A stretch of 64,000 nt of DNA from Blasia pusilla (lineage: Eukaryota; Marchantiophyta; Marchantiopsida; Blasiales). Numbering within the stretch: position 1 is the stretch's first letter; each line of letters opens with the position of its first letter. The notes below the pieces were generated by a model that did no database searches, had not been told where the DNA came from, and saw only the letters and a program-made list of their open reading frames with translations. The stretch covers positions 33,728,001-33,792,000 of the forward strand of contig CM114273.1 of NCBI GenBank assembly GCA_050084515.1, given 5' to 3'. Both the position numbers and the translations under genes were made by a program. This document shows positions 48,527 through 59,699 of the stretch, piece after piece.

Positions 48527-49188
48527 ATGAGGCTGGCTGGCTGGCGGGCGGGTATTGGGGGGGATGACTGAGAGTCCGGGATCCGTTGGACTCTGACCAT
48601 ATTCATCAGTGTCATCACGTCTCGTGAGGGATTGCGTCGTCAGTGCTGTCAGGAAGCACAGGCGATGGGAGTGTTGACCGCTGCGGTCAGAGCAGAACTT
48701 GCTTCCTTCTTTCCTTCGCTCCTCCGGCGAGCGACCAGTGACTGGCAGTGAGTCGTCCGGTGACCCCGGTCGTCGCTCCGGAGGCACAGCTCTCGAGACG
48801 AGAGTCTTCTGTCGGTTAGTCCGGTCTCCGGTCGGTCCTCCGCTCGCGCGCGGTCGCTGCACATCGCAGACGAAACAGACAACCCACAACAGTGTTAGTT
48901 AACAACTTGAGACCGGGCTCACCGGCTGCCTCATCCACTGGATGCCTGGCAGCTGGCTGGCTGGCGACTCCGTCCGTCTTCCCGTCTGTCCATCCGCGGA
49001 CAGGACAGAACTACGACAGCGGTAGTTATGGCCGAACCTGAGCGCCTGACTCGTCCACTCCGTCGGTCGGATTTTGTCCGATTCGAACATAAGAAATACA
49101 TGAAACTCGGGGGAAAAATATAGGGTACGAAGGAACGGTACGCCCCTTCATTCATCGATTATGTTTAATTCCCATGTTGCTATGTGTC
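48527..49188. other. GC-rich spacer at the island edge, no gene seen
   Basis: Open frames on both strands without domains; CTGG tetranucleotide repeats near 48532 and 48953. It ends at the A-run. Confidence 0.3.
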
Positions 49189-49214
49189 AAAAAAAAAAAA
49201 AAAAAAAAAAAAAA
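49189..49214 (+). repeat. 26-base A-run at a composition boundary
   Basis: Uninterrupted A26. GC-rich island sequence lies to the left and AT-rich repeat sequence to the right. It could be the tail of a retroposed sequence or a simple expansion. Confidence 0.9.
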
Positions 49215-49216
49215 CC

Positions 49217-49240
49217 CTCTTATAGACGTGTCTATAAGAG
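49217..49240. repeat. 11-bp perfect palindromic hairpin
   Basis: ctcttatagac (49217-49227) and gtctataagag (49230-49240) surround a 2-base loop, starting two bases after the A-run. Its placement suggests the end of an inserted element. Confidence 0.9.
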
Positions 49241-49379
49241 AGATTCTCTAACCCCATCCTAGTATAGACTAGTGGTTCCATAAAGAGGAGTGAAAATACT
49301 ACTAATCATTTTGTATAAATTTTTTTCTAATTGTCAAAAGGTAAATACTTTCTTCTTGTCATATTATAATATGTCAAGC

Positions 49380-49426
49380 AAAGCATTTACAAATCAAAAA
49401 GACATTCTCTAATAATAATATGGATT
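49380..49426 (-). repeat. End fragment of the dispersed repeat family
   Basis: 'aaatcaaaaagacattctct' followed by aataataatat matches the terminal part of the copy at 31935-31970 and, in reverse complement, 8346-8380 and 33522-33550. Confidence 0.5.
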
Positions 49427-49469
49427 GAAGAGGATGATATTCTCATAATCGATAGCATTTATTGTTGTT

Positions 49470-49880
49470 CGGGATGCTTCTCTTTTTGTAAAGGACTGAT
49501 TCCATGGACACCCCTGCGGAGGTCGTCGCGACCCATTTTTTACGTCCAAAATGATTGTCCAATAGTGTATGGAGTAAAAAAATTTGGTCTCACCTAAGTA
49601 TTTTCGGTCCTCCGTTAAATAATTTCGGGAGGACACTGGGCCAATCCTCCGCCCAAAAGTTTGGGCGTAGAAAAATCAGCGATCCTCTATGGTCGCGGTG
49701 ACTCTACGAGCATGGAATCAAGCCCTAAGCAAGAAGTCTTTAATTTGGAGAATCGTTTACGCAAAAATCTAACGGAAACCATTCCATTGGAGCTCTTGCA
49801 CCCGGATTCGAACTCGCACCTTGTGACATCAACTTCATTCAACTAACCATATTTCAAAGTTTCCGCCAAGTTCACTGGGT
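49470..49880 (-). mobile_element. tRNA-derived SINE candidate
   Basis: The minus strand carries GAGTTCGAATCC (49803-49818), a near-consensus tRNA/SINE B box for RNA polymerase III. About 35 bases earlier, 'TGGTTAGTTGAATG' resembles an A box. No tRNA cloverleaf can be drawn, so this is not a tRNA gene. The spacing suits a tRNA-derived SINE transcribed leftward. Its body would run toward about 49470. Tail and target duplication were not found. Confidence 0.45.
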
Positions 49881-52800
49881 GACTATTTTTAGTTTTATAA
49901 AATCATCTCCCCTATCAACCCCTCCCACCATACGACCTTTATTGCCCAAACGCAATAAAGACTGAAAGTTATGGGTTTATCACCCAGCAAATAGGTTTAA
50001 CTTAGGTGATGTGTGTACAAGTTGGGGGATGGAAGGAATCCCATCTTCTAAATATACCTACTGATGGTAATAAATGATAATATTTATTAAGAAAAAAATT
50101 AAAATTTAATATCATACAAAGAGTCATTGTTAATGGGTCACATGGAGAAATGGCATACTAAAATAGGTTTTGTTCCTCTAAAGGGGGCTTACCTTTAACT
50201 CAAGTGAACAAATATATAATTGGGAACATGTTCGTAACCCAAAAATAAGTAGCCCTATTAGTGGTGAATTAGGGTTTTTGGCAAATTGGAAACTTTGTGG
50301 AGTTGTTGGAAAGTATCTTGTGGAATAAATCTCTATCTTATAAATATCTCATTATCCATGTTGGAATGAAACGATTTCTTTATAGGCTCCTTTATTTCCA
50401 AGGAAAGAGTTGCCATGTTGGAAGGAAATCGTTTTGTCATAGACTCCTCCATATCGATTACGATGCATTATGGAAATCAATGTGGAGCGATCCATTTTCG
50501 AGCTTCTTTAACTAATATATTGGGATAATACACGTCTATTGTAAAATTCTAATGAGGTGAAATGAATGTAACATACAATTGCTGAGTGAAACAATTGCAA
50601 AGAATCTCAACTACCCTTATATCTTGAGGAATATCACAAACTTGAAGATTGAATTGGATTGTATAATTGTGTAAAATTAATTTGTATGCTAATCAAGCAC
50701 ATTTAAAAAAATTTAAATAAAATTAATATAAAAATATGTGAGAAGAAGAGCTCTTGATGCTAAACTTCAAGGAAAATATTTTCAATCAAATAGTGGTTAT
50801 GTTTGTACAAAATTTTCACATCCAATCTAGACAGAGCGTATAGCTACTAAATGCAACTACTGGAGCATGAAATAGGGCATCTTGCAATTCACTTGTAATG
50901 TACATCTCTTATAGCGTATACGTACCGGAAGTTTCTAACATAAGCATGAATGAGAAGATTCCATGTTGCATCATATTTAATCTTCTTTATAAACATATAT
51001 GAGGCGTCCTTAAATATTTGCAACTTCATGGATCTCCACTTGATCAATTGCAACTCTTCAACTTTCTCACCAACAATTCTTCTCTAGGATCTCTATCTTT
51101 AAGCCTTTGGTTTTCCTTAAATTGGTGTCTATCAATGTCAGTTTTTGCACAAACGTTAGTTGTAGGTCTTGGTACCCAGGGCTGACGGACGTTAGTGCGG
51201 GCTTAGAAAGCCGTGCCAGAGCGCGCTAGAGGAAGTAGCGAGTTGAGGCCAAGGGATGGAAAACACAGCCCCGACATTTAATGTTGAACACGTACTAGTA
51301 TTGGTAATTGAGACCTGGGAAAATCGTAGGAAACCCGTGATCCTAAAGGGCCAATTGAAATATCCATGGACATTTCTCAACGCTTCCAATATCGTGTCGA
51401 AACCAGCTTTACCGGCACGGTATGCATAATTGATGATGTAGATCCATGCCCATCCATGAATACCATGCCATGATAGTACATGACCATGGACATGCATGGT
51501 GAATGTGCACATGGATGATGGGCATATGGGTCATGGCCATGGCCATACCATGGGCCTATGGCATGGTGAATGGCCTCTAGGCATGCCATCGCAGCCCTCT
51601 CGCATCACGTGTTTCTTTGTGCATTGTTGTCGTTTTGGTTTTTCTTGCGGATTAGGGATCACAGTCGAGGTAAGCCCAACGCAATTGTTGGCCGACTGTT
51701 GTGGCATTTCACTTTGTTGGTTTTACCAAAAGTATTGTATGCAAGTTTCCATCCCTTTCTCAACGCAATGTCGTTGGTTTGAGTCACAAGTGGATTAGAA
51801 TATGGGTCGAATCATAGTCGAGGGAAGCGCTCAACGGAAGCGCTTTGGCGATTGTTTTGGCACGTTAGTACGTAGTGCTAGGTTATGAAATGCGATTTGG
51901 GCAGCGGTTAAGGGAAGGAGGAGATCCACGGTCCCGGTCCTCTGTGCAAAACACAACTTGTGTGCGAAGGGGTGATGGCCGAGTGCCGCCATTGAGCGTG
52001 CGCACAGGGGGGATTTTGGGAATCGAATTCCATCGTAAATTGCACAAGGAGAATGAGGACATAGGTTATCAAAGTAGAATTAATTGTGTATAGGCTATAA
52101 GGAATTATAGGAACCTTTCTCATTGGACATCTGCATAAATGTTCCATTATTGGGCATCCATACATCTTCCTTTATAGAACTTAAAAGAGTGAACCTCCTC
52201 CATTTCTACATAACTATCAACCATGTACTCTTCTACTTCTATTTCTACAAATCTTTCGATTTTTCTTTTCTTTTCCAGAATATGAGATTGCCACATTAGT
52301 TTGGTAATTTTACCTAAAGGATAATTTTCTATTCATATGAAGTGTATGTACTTAGGTTGAAATTTCCTCCTTAGAGATAGAGAAGAAGAAGAAAATTTTC
52401 AATACTCCAAATGAATGTCACATAATATCTAACTTACATGATTCCGGGAAGAACACAATTCACACAATTGATGAAGTTGTTCCTCAAAATTCATATAGTC
52501 TTCACTTGAATAGACAATAAAAATTGGATGGTGGGAAATTTAAAATCCCCTTTACATTCATGTGATCCATGGATGAAAAGAGTTTGGGAGGATATATGAT
52601 CTCAATATATGCACAACAGAAGAGAGTGAGGATAAAAAGGGAAATACTAGGAATCTTCATGCAGATTTGAGGTTTTGAATGACAACAGACGAATGTGGAT
52701 TAGAGCACAAAAATGCTTGGTCCTAGAGGCTAGTTGCTAGAGGGGTTAGCTAGATTAGAAGAGTATCGATGGTCTTTGATCATAACAACTCGGTTTAGAA

Positions 52801-53153
52801 AGATATCAAGGCCATGTGGACTGGTTTCCAATAGAAGTTAGAATCCATGTCTTACGAAGCAAGTACGCTTTGTTTTGGGAGAAATTATATATCCTCCAAA
52901 GCATTGAGCCACCAAGAGCTAGATTTTATATATTTCCTACGATGCAATATGTCTCATGTATTCAAATATTTTATAAAAATTATACTTGATTTATATAGAA
53001 CTTCCAATGCTCAAATGCTTTTTTTTTTCATTTTACCTCTCGCATCCTTATATATTATCCAATTTTTATTCTCTATATTTTTCAAAAAAATAAGGTAATT
53101 TAAAGTCTTTGAAGAATATTAATGGATGAAAGAAAGGGCTGAAGACATGCCCC
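49881..53153. other. AT-rich intergenic sequence, no gene seen
   Basis: Scattered repeats only. An imperfect tandem pair of about 55-bp period lies at 50355-50470 ('catgttggaatgaaacga' and 'catgttggaaggaaatcg'). A CATGG-rich low-complexity patch lies at about 51430-51600. A short open frame at 50297-50515 covers the tandem pair and shows no domain. Confidence 0.4.
51430..51600. repeat. CATGG/CCATG-rich low-complexity patch
   Basis: Many overlapping catgg, ccatg, gcatg and atggcc words, including the palindrome 'catggccatggccat' near 51533, occur within 170 bases. The density is far above that of the neighbourhood. There is no fixed period. Confidence 0.7.
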
Positions 53154-53240
53154 AAAAGGTATGAGTGCCCATCCCATAAATGAATTTAGGAAAGTCCAAA
53201 AATCCTAAACTCATTTATGGGACGGACATTCATACCTTTT
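53154..53240. repeat. 38-bp inverted repeat at satellite edge
   Basis: Arms 53154-53191 and 53203-53240 are inverted copies with four mismatches, all transitions, around an 11-base loop. The right arm (cataaactcatttatgggac-like text) is the start of the tandem-repeat array, so the left arm is an inverted piece of the repeat unit. Confidence 0.9.
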
Positions 53241-54670
53241 ATGAAAAATTTGTGTGTGAATTTTCACTTAAACCAACATCTAATTCAACTAAAACCTAAT
53301 AGGTAAGTTCATATTAGTTTCTTGCTCCTTTAGACATACTAACAATGCTTCAAAGAGGACAGTTATACACTCCAAAAATTCCAAGGTCATTTATACTTTT
53401 CACTACTTATTTTTATTGAATAGAAAAAACCAAGAATCAAATTCTTTGTGGAAATCATCAACTTTATAATGGTGTGATCAAAGATACATTGTACGACAAG
53501 AATGGCTGTGCACTTTTCTTTGTGCTAATTTGGGATTTTTGACTTGTCAATGAACCAAAATCATCTATTTAGGTTGAAACCTAAAAGGCTAGTCTATTTT
53601 ATCCTACTACATCTTCCACCAAATTTCCAATGAAGCTGACCATACACTTCAAACTCCATAATCACGATCATTTATGAGATGCGTGCATGGTAACATCTTT
53701 TAATAAAGAATTGTATTAGGATTTTTCACTTGAACCAAAAATATCCCTTTGGACTCAAACTTGTTATAATAGTGCATTTATTTTATTATACCTTCCCCCC
53801 AAATTTTCCAAATATCAAAATTCCCAAGTTCATTTCTTTGACATGCACGATCAAGCCTTTTAATGAAAATGAGTTTGGGATTTTTTGCTTCAAAAAAATT
53901 GAATTTGAGCTAAAACTTGGTTGATTTGTCCATTTTAGTTTCTTTCACCTTCCACAAAATATTCAAGCAATATTACTACGTAATCCAAACTTCAAAAATC
54001 CCACGGTCAAGTCTTAAACCCTTAATCAAACCTTTTAGTGAAATTTGAGTGTGGGATTCTTTACTTAAACCATCAATATCCACTTGCATGGGCTGAAACT
54101 TCTTGGACTTATCTATTTGAGATTATCCTACATTTCCCCCAATTTTCAAGTAACATGAAGATACTCTTTAAAGTCTAAAAATTTCTTTTTCTTGGATGCA
54201 AGGTGAGACCTAATAATGAAATATGAGCATGAGATATGTTAGTTAAGCCCCAAAAATCCTTTTTGGATTGGAACTTGATTGCAGAATCCATTTGATTTTA
54301 TTATACTTTTCCTCATATTTTCATGGAAGATGATAATACATTTAAAACTCTCAAAATCCCAAAATTATGTATGGGAGAAGAGGTGAGATCTTGTATTGAC
54401 GAATGAGCTTAGGATTATTTACTTGAACCCACAACATCCATCTCGGCTAAATTGAAGCTTGGTATGATATCTATTTTCTTATATTATACCTTCTCCTATA
54501 TTTTCAAGGAAGATACGCATACAAATCAATCTCCAATAATCTCAAGATCATTTAAGGGACATATGGTCCGATGTTTTAGTAAAAACTAAGTTAAAGATTT
54601 TTCACTTGAACCCCAAAATCCATTTGGGCTAAAACTTGGTAGACAAGCCTATTTGATTTTATCCTAATGT
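53203..54670 (+). repeat. Diverged tandem repeat of about 180 bp, about 8 units
   Basis: Each unit carries, in order, 'ttcacttgaacc(c)aaaaatc', 'tttgggctaaaacttggt', 'tatttgattttat', 'accttcccccaaattttcaa', 'gaagat...catacactcaaac', 'ccaaaaatcccaaggtcatt' and 'aatgaaatttgagt'. The 'cactt(g/a)aacc' landmark occurs near 53267, 53540, 53728, 53888, 54061, 54241, 54419 and 54603, so most spacings are 160-190 bases. The units are strongly diverged. There is no open frame. Confidence 0.8.
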
Positions 54671-55190
54671 TGTACATGAATCAACACCATCGCTCTAACA
54701 AAGCTTTGCCATCAATTTGAATACGCCAGCAAGGTAGCCTCCATATGTCACAAAATTTATAGTTGAAGATAATAGAGTTACATACAAAGTTGTCATTAAA
54801 TAACACAATGTACGTATGTACTAGTACTAGGCTAAAGTTGATGTTGCGCAGGCATTGTAGATCTTCTCACCTCATCTACTCCTCTCAAATTAATGCATCC
54901 CCATCCAAGCCCACATTACTTTGAAGAGGTCACCTAAGGACCATCAAAAGGGTCCAAAGAGCCTTTTAAAAAGTGAAAGAATGAGGATGTCTAGCACGCA
55001 TATCACCTTTCCCTCTCTACGGATGCAACTCCTTAGATCTCGTGGATCACATGCCCTTGTATGGCTAAATTCACCACTACATTTGCATCCATCTGCGGGG
55101 TGTTGTAGAGAAATCCCATACCTCTTATATCTCCCACCATTTCATGCACATGAGGAGATTTGGAAGTTGACCTCCCTCCCACACTTGATG
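54671..55190. other. Spacer, no gene seen
   Basis: A 90-residue open frame at 54921-55193 shows no domain. The sequence may be decayed Gypsy internal DNA, given the gag-like scrap that follows. Confidence 0.3.
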
Positions 55191-55199
55191 TAGATGCGC

Positions 55200-55570
55200 A
55201 TGCTTGCTAGGTTGTCATAGCCTTAAGACATTGTTCCAATTGAGCAATTCTGGCCATAGCTGCCTTAGACCCAAATCCTCTACCAACCGTGATGAGTAGT
55301 GGAGCCCTACCTCCACCATATCTTTGACATCCCAGAACGCATTCTTTACCACCTCCAAGTTCTCAATCTCTATCCAAGATTTTAGGCACAACTTAGGGTG
55401 GAGCTCAAAGGATCTCTAGTGTGTATGACTCTACCTCAAGGTTGCACATGGACTTATGTCTATCCCTAGAATGGAAATTCCCGTGTAGGCTTGGGTTACC
55501 ATGGCTTGCAATGTAGATTGGGGCTAAGCCAACCCGCACCCACTTTGGCAACTTGTCACCGATTTTTGCT
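55200..55570 (-). pseudogene. Possible Gypsy gag scrap (weak)
   Basis: The minus strand reads 'AAMARIAQLEQCLKAM' near 55240, similar to 'MASRIEQLEQKLATLAG' in the gag-protease fragment at 59607. A Gly/Arg-containing segment like the one next to the zinc knuckles lies beside it. No knuckle is intact. The link is by eye only. Confidence 0.35.
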
Positions 55571-55619
55571 ACCTGTTTTTGTATCCCACATCGATTCCAT
55601 GCCTTGCTTGCAAAGACCC

Positions 55620-55790
55620 ACATCGAGCATGCACTAAGCCCGTCCGGCCTGCCCTAGGCCTATGCAAGGCTGGAAAGTGCCCACTGGCTATTCGCAGGCC
55701 CTATGCAAGTCATCCGCGGGCCCTATGCAGGCCGGGTGGGCTAGGTGCGAGCCATAGGCCTAGGCTCATAGGCTGCATATATCAAATCCA
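55620..55790. repeat. GC-rich patch of GGCCCTATGCA words
   Basis: 'ggccctatgcaagtcatccg' is followed by 'cgggccctatgcaggccggg', with further 'aggcctatgca' and 'ataggcctaggctcatagg' words. The patch contrasts with the AT-rich surroundings. Confidence 0.65.
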
Positions 55791-56426
55791 ATATGTGGTG
55801 TCATCTGCCCTCCACTCAAATGTTGATAAATTTCTTATCAATGTAATCCACCACACATCAAAAAAGTAAAATTGGCGCCCAACTCCATAGCGGAATAGTG
55901 TATTGGTATAACATCACTATAACATGGCTTGCCGATGCTAGGGTGAGCGTGAGTATTGATCTTCCAACATCTAGTTTTTTTAGGTGCTTAACCAAATCTC
56001 AAGGCAAGGGGGATGGAGCGACTTTATTGGCATCAACCTATCATGTGCAAAAAAGTATAGGTATTTTTTAATTCAACTTCAACGAAGACTTTAGAAGATA
56101 TGCAGAAGAAAGTAAGCAAAAACTAATTTACAAAATGGGTTAAATGTATGATAGGGTAGTTTAATTTGACGCATAGTCTAATTAAGTTATGAATACAATT
56201 TAGGGTTGTGCATATATGTGGAAATCGGAATATATGATTTATTGATTGGGTACAGATGTTACCAAAAAAATTCATATTTTGATAGGGTATGACTTTGTTG
56301 CCCCCATGTGCATGTTATGAAGTTAAGTGGGAAGGGAAACAAACTGTTGAAGGGGAAAACGAGTGTAGGGTTGAAAATTGGTGAAGGGGAAAACGAGACC
56401 GTGTAGGGTGGGCAATGCATGGGTGG
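55791..56426. other. AT-rich spacer, no gene seen
   Basis: No coding sequence. A short direct repeat 'gaaggggaaaacgag' occurs at about 56355 and 56383. Confidence 0.35.
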
Positions 56427-56653
56427 GTATCACCTTTCTATGAGAGGAGTGGGAGGGTGATTGATTGGGATACAAATTGAAGAAATGTTAGGATTCAAGT
56501 GAGCTCCCTTATAGGAGGCTTGAATGTGGTGACACCCAACTAACTCGAAACCCTTAGCTTGCACGAAAAATGAGTAGCAATTTCATGTTGAATCTACAAA
56601 TCCATCCAAACTTTTTCTCTTTCTTTTGTGAAGGAAATGATCAAAAATCAACC
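56427..56653 (+). repeat. Left copy of 228-bp direct repeat flanking a Gypsy copy
   Basis: It runs from gtatcacctttctatgagag to aaaaatcaaccc and is repeated at 63033-63260 with few differences. The left copy ends exactly where LTR sequence begins. The right copy begins exactly where LTR sequence ends. Confidence 0.92.
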
Positions 56654-57679
56654 CTCATAACCAAAAAACACCAAATAGGTGCCAAGCAAACATCAGAACT
56701 CAAGTGAACTCACGCTGCGATGTTTGCGCTTTGGAGAGGCGTTTGGAAAGGTCTCTTGGACCTTGGAAAAGTCCAAGAGACGAAACGCGGAACAGAGTTG
56801 TGCATTTCATACGTTAGTGGTCGCGACCAGGAAACCTAGACCAAATTCGAGCCAAGACTTGAGATGAGTTGAGTCTTGGGAGGTTGGTTGCCAAAGAGGT
56901 GAGAACCAGTTTGGAACACGACTAGCGTTTGGGAGAATCTGACTGTGTTTAGGACCATAACGTTGAGCTCCAAGATGCGTTTGGGACAAGTAAGCACGCT
57001 TTGGAAAGCTTATCTTGAGACTCTTCCAAGGCACCAAAGATCTTAGCAAACGCATAAGTACACACTGAGATATTGGCCGAAAACAACTGTGAGAGCAATC
57101 GGGTTGAGGGCCAATTGGAGAGGTCCGGGTGTCTTTCCCTAAATGTAGGGGGCCCCCGGACATCCCCATAAGTACTAGTAAGGGAGGAGTCTCTCCAAGA
57201 TGTCTCCAAACATGAATCCCCACTTTGAGCGCCAAACGGCATTTCAGAGGCACGGGATGGAACGGGAGTTTGGCGTTGGAACTCGAAACCCAAACCTGAT
57301 CCAAGGGAGTGGACTTTGTACGCCACACTTGGATTCCAACCCGAGATTTATGTTGTGCAAGTGTGAGTGAGGAACTCATTGGATGTCCTCGGACAGCTGG
57401 AACAACCATGCGCAAAACGCCGTTTCAGGTTCCTGAACTGACCAGAAAGTATGTCCCAAGTCTTTCTAGACTTGCCCGTGTTGTAAACCGCGAAACTAGG
57501 AAGGTTGAGCTTCATGAGAGTTCGAGACGAGAACTCAAAAAGCTAGCCCGCTGATTGATCCAAGACCCGACTAACCAAAGTGTGTGTTTGGATGTAGATC
57601 AGCATTGAGAGCGTGACCTACTGAACGCACGCTTCCGCAACAAACAAGATTAACGTTCAAGGAGAGTAGGCGCATGACA
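56650..57679 (+). repeat. Gypsy 5' LTR
   Basis: Collinear with the solo LTR at 23495-24507 from 'accctcataa' to the terminal CATGACA (57673-57679). The first seven bases (TGTCATG) are missing; the join to the flank falls in a shared accc. It is followed by a primer-binding site, so it is a 5' LTR. Confidence 0.88.
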
Positions 57680-57681
57680 CG

Positions 57682-57694
57682 TGGTATTAGAGCT
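57682..57694 (+). other. Gypsy primer-binding site
   Basis: TGGTATTAGAGCT, two bases after the LTR end, matches the initiator-Met tRNA complement TGGTATCAGAGC with one C-to-T change. Confidence 0.88.
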
Positions 57695-58049
57695 AATTCT
57701 TGATGAGCGTGAACTTGGGGTCGTAGAAGATTTGGACGTTTGGGGAGAACTCAAGGTAGCCAGAAGACCGCAACGCCTGAGGAGGAACGCAAGAGGCGAG
57801 GAGGAGATCTGAGAAAGCGAAGACTTGCAAATGGCGACCAAGGGCGAAGAACTGAGGAAACCGCAAGTCAAAACAAAAAATCCGAGAGACGAATCAATGA
57901 CGAACTGAGAGCTTGAGGTGGAAATTGTGACTCTCAAAATGCCGAGTCCCGGACATGAGGATGTTCCAACCAAAAATCTTTCCGCCGGACCTTCGGTTCC
58001 AAACTCAAACCATCCGGCCTTTTATATCCAAATGATGGGATTGATGAAG

Positions 58050-58690
58050 GTGATGGCGGACTAGATGGCCAAACAGAGCAAGGTGATAATGGAATTCAAG
58101 TCAAATGGAGCCTCTAGTTCCGGCAAGAAGCTTTGTAAGACAAATTTTCCAACGCCATTCACAGGAATGGGGCGTTCTCGAAAAGTAAGCAAGTTTCTAA
58201 CGGAACTCAAACTTTATTTCAAAGCGCAAAAGGTAGATGAACAAGACAAAGTGACTATAGCGGTCACGTTTCTGAAGGATCACCCTCTCCACTGGTGGAC
58301 GGCTCATCGTAAAGAACATCTAGGCCGTGGGAAAACGTTGAGTTGGGAAGATTTCAAGGAGTTGATTGGGAACTAATTCACTCCAGAATATCAGGAGTAT
58401 CGCAATGGCATGGAGGTTGTGAGGTTGCGCCAAAGCGGATCCCTTGGCACTTATGTGCGAGAGTTTAGTGCACTCATAAGTGCATTTTCCACGGATGAAC
58501 ATACGAAAAAGGTGATCTTCTTAAGTGGACTCAAACCGAGCGCCGAAAAGGCCCTCTTTTGTATGCCTCACATCCCATAGATGTGAGCGGATCTTCTGAG
58601 GCTAGCAGAGCGGATTCGGGACGATGAAGTCCAACACCAAAAACCCTTTGAGCCAAAAAGTTTTTATAAGTTACCAAAAAACAAAGGGAC
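58050..58690 (+). pseudogene. Gypsy gag, truncated
   Basis: The frame from 58065 encodes 'KVSKFLTELKLYFKAQKVDE', 'VTFLKDHPLHWWTAH' and 'LSWEDFKELIGN', a stop at 58374, then 'FTPEYQEYRNGMEVVRLRQS', 'GTYVREFSALI' and 'LSGLKPSAEKALFCMP'. This is the retrotransposon gag domain (capsid) of Gypsy elements. Two more stops occur near 58577-58585, after which 'ADLLRLAERI' continues to about 58690. There the sequence switches to an opposite-strand element. Zinc knuckle and pol are absent. A 5' leader of about 380 bases precedes it. Confidence 0.85.
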
Positions 58691-59610
58691 ATATCTCGTC
58701 TCAACTGTACAGACAACTTCTCCCGTGTCATGAATTGAGACCTATCATTGGATCCTCCAAGTGATGTTTGAATCTGGAATGGGCAAGGCTCAAGCTCTGA
58801 CCCCCGAATACCCAAACCAATACATGCCGCCTTTCCCAACATCAAAGGTGAGGCACCAGAGTCTAACAAGACTCTATCTGGTCTATACACTTGTCCTGTA
58901 GGACTCACCAATCTGAATATCCCACTCCGGTTGTCCAACATACATACACCAGGAGTAAGCCTCTCACGATCAATGGCTGGCCCGGCTGGTAATGCATCCA
59001 TCTTCACCGCTGTTGTTTGCCAAGTAGCACTGGTACTCAATGCTACACCTGACATAGAGAGTCGCTCCACCGCAACACCCTCATCCACCTTAGCACGTGT
59101 AGCAGTAACACCCCCACGTTCACACAACGTGGCTGCTAGCTGAAATACAGGAGCTTAGTCAACTCCTAAAGCCATAAGCTCCGTGGCCGAAAACAATGGG
59201 AATCCCAACACTGAAGTTGCCATCCGCAATACTGCATTGGATGTTGCATCCGTGTCTACTACACGCGATGTAGATGCCTGAGTCCCCATTGTAGGCTCAA
59301 TAGGTTGTGTAGGAACCATGGATGGAGTCCTAAGCACCTCACACAACAAAAATGAGTGGGGAAGTCTAGCCTGCCTCCCAGCCTCACCCCTCTGTGGGTC
59401 CATCTCCACAGTAGCACCACGTGGCTCTGACGCTCGAGTGGCTCCTCTCGTAATTGCAGCTGATGCCTCAACCTGTGGTGCACTCACCATATAAGAGAGA
59501 TCATCCCCTCCATAAGAGGTGGAAGCCCCTGCTCCCAAACCCGCTCTATGCTGGATACCAGCCAGAGTAGCCAACTTCTGCTCCAACTGCTCAATCCTGG
59601 AAGCCATAGC
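58690..59610 (-). pseudogene. Gypsy retropepsin-like protease region
   Basis: From 59607, 'MASRIEQLEQKLATLAG' begins a linker that ends at a stop (59155). After it the same region continues to 'RPDRVLLDSGASPLMLGKAA' at about 58830-58880. DSGA is the aspartic-protease active-site motif of LTR retroelements, followed by a hydrophobic LGK-AACIGLGI segment as expected. The reading continues to about 58690, where the fragment is cut. A stop between linker and protease and the truncation make it inactive. Confidence 0.72.
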
Positions 59611-59699
59611 TCATTATGTTGTAGTGGTAGGGGTAGCCACCGTAGGCTCTCCAACCACTGGTCCACCTCTACCACCCCTACCACCTCTACCATCTCGGC

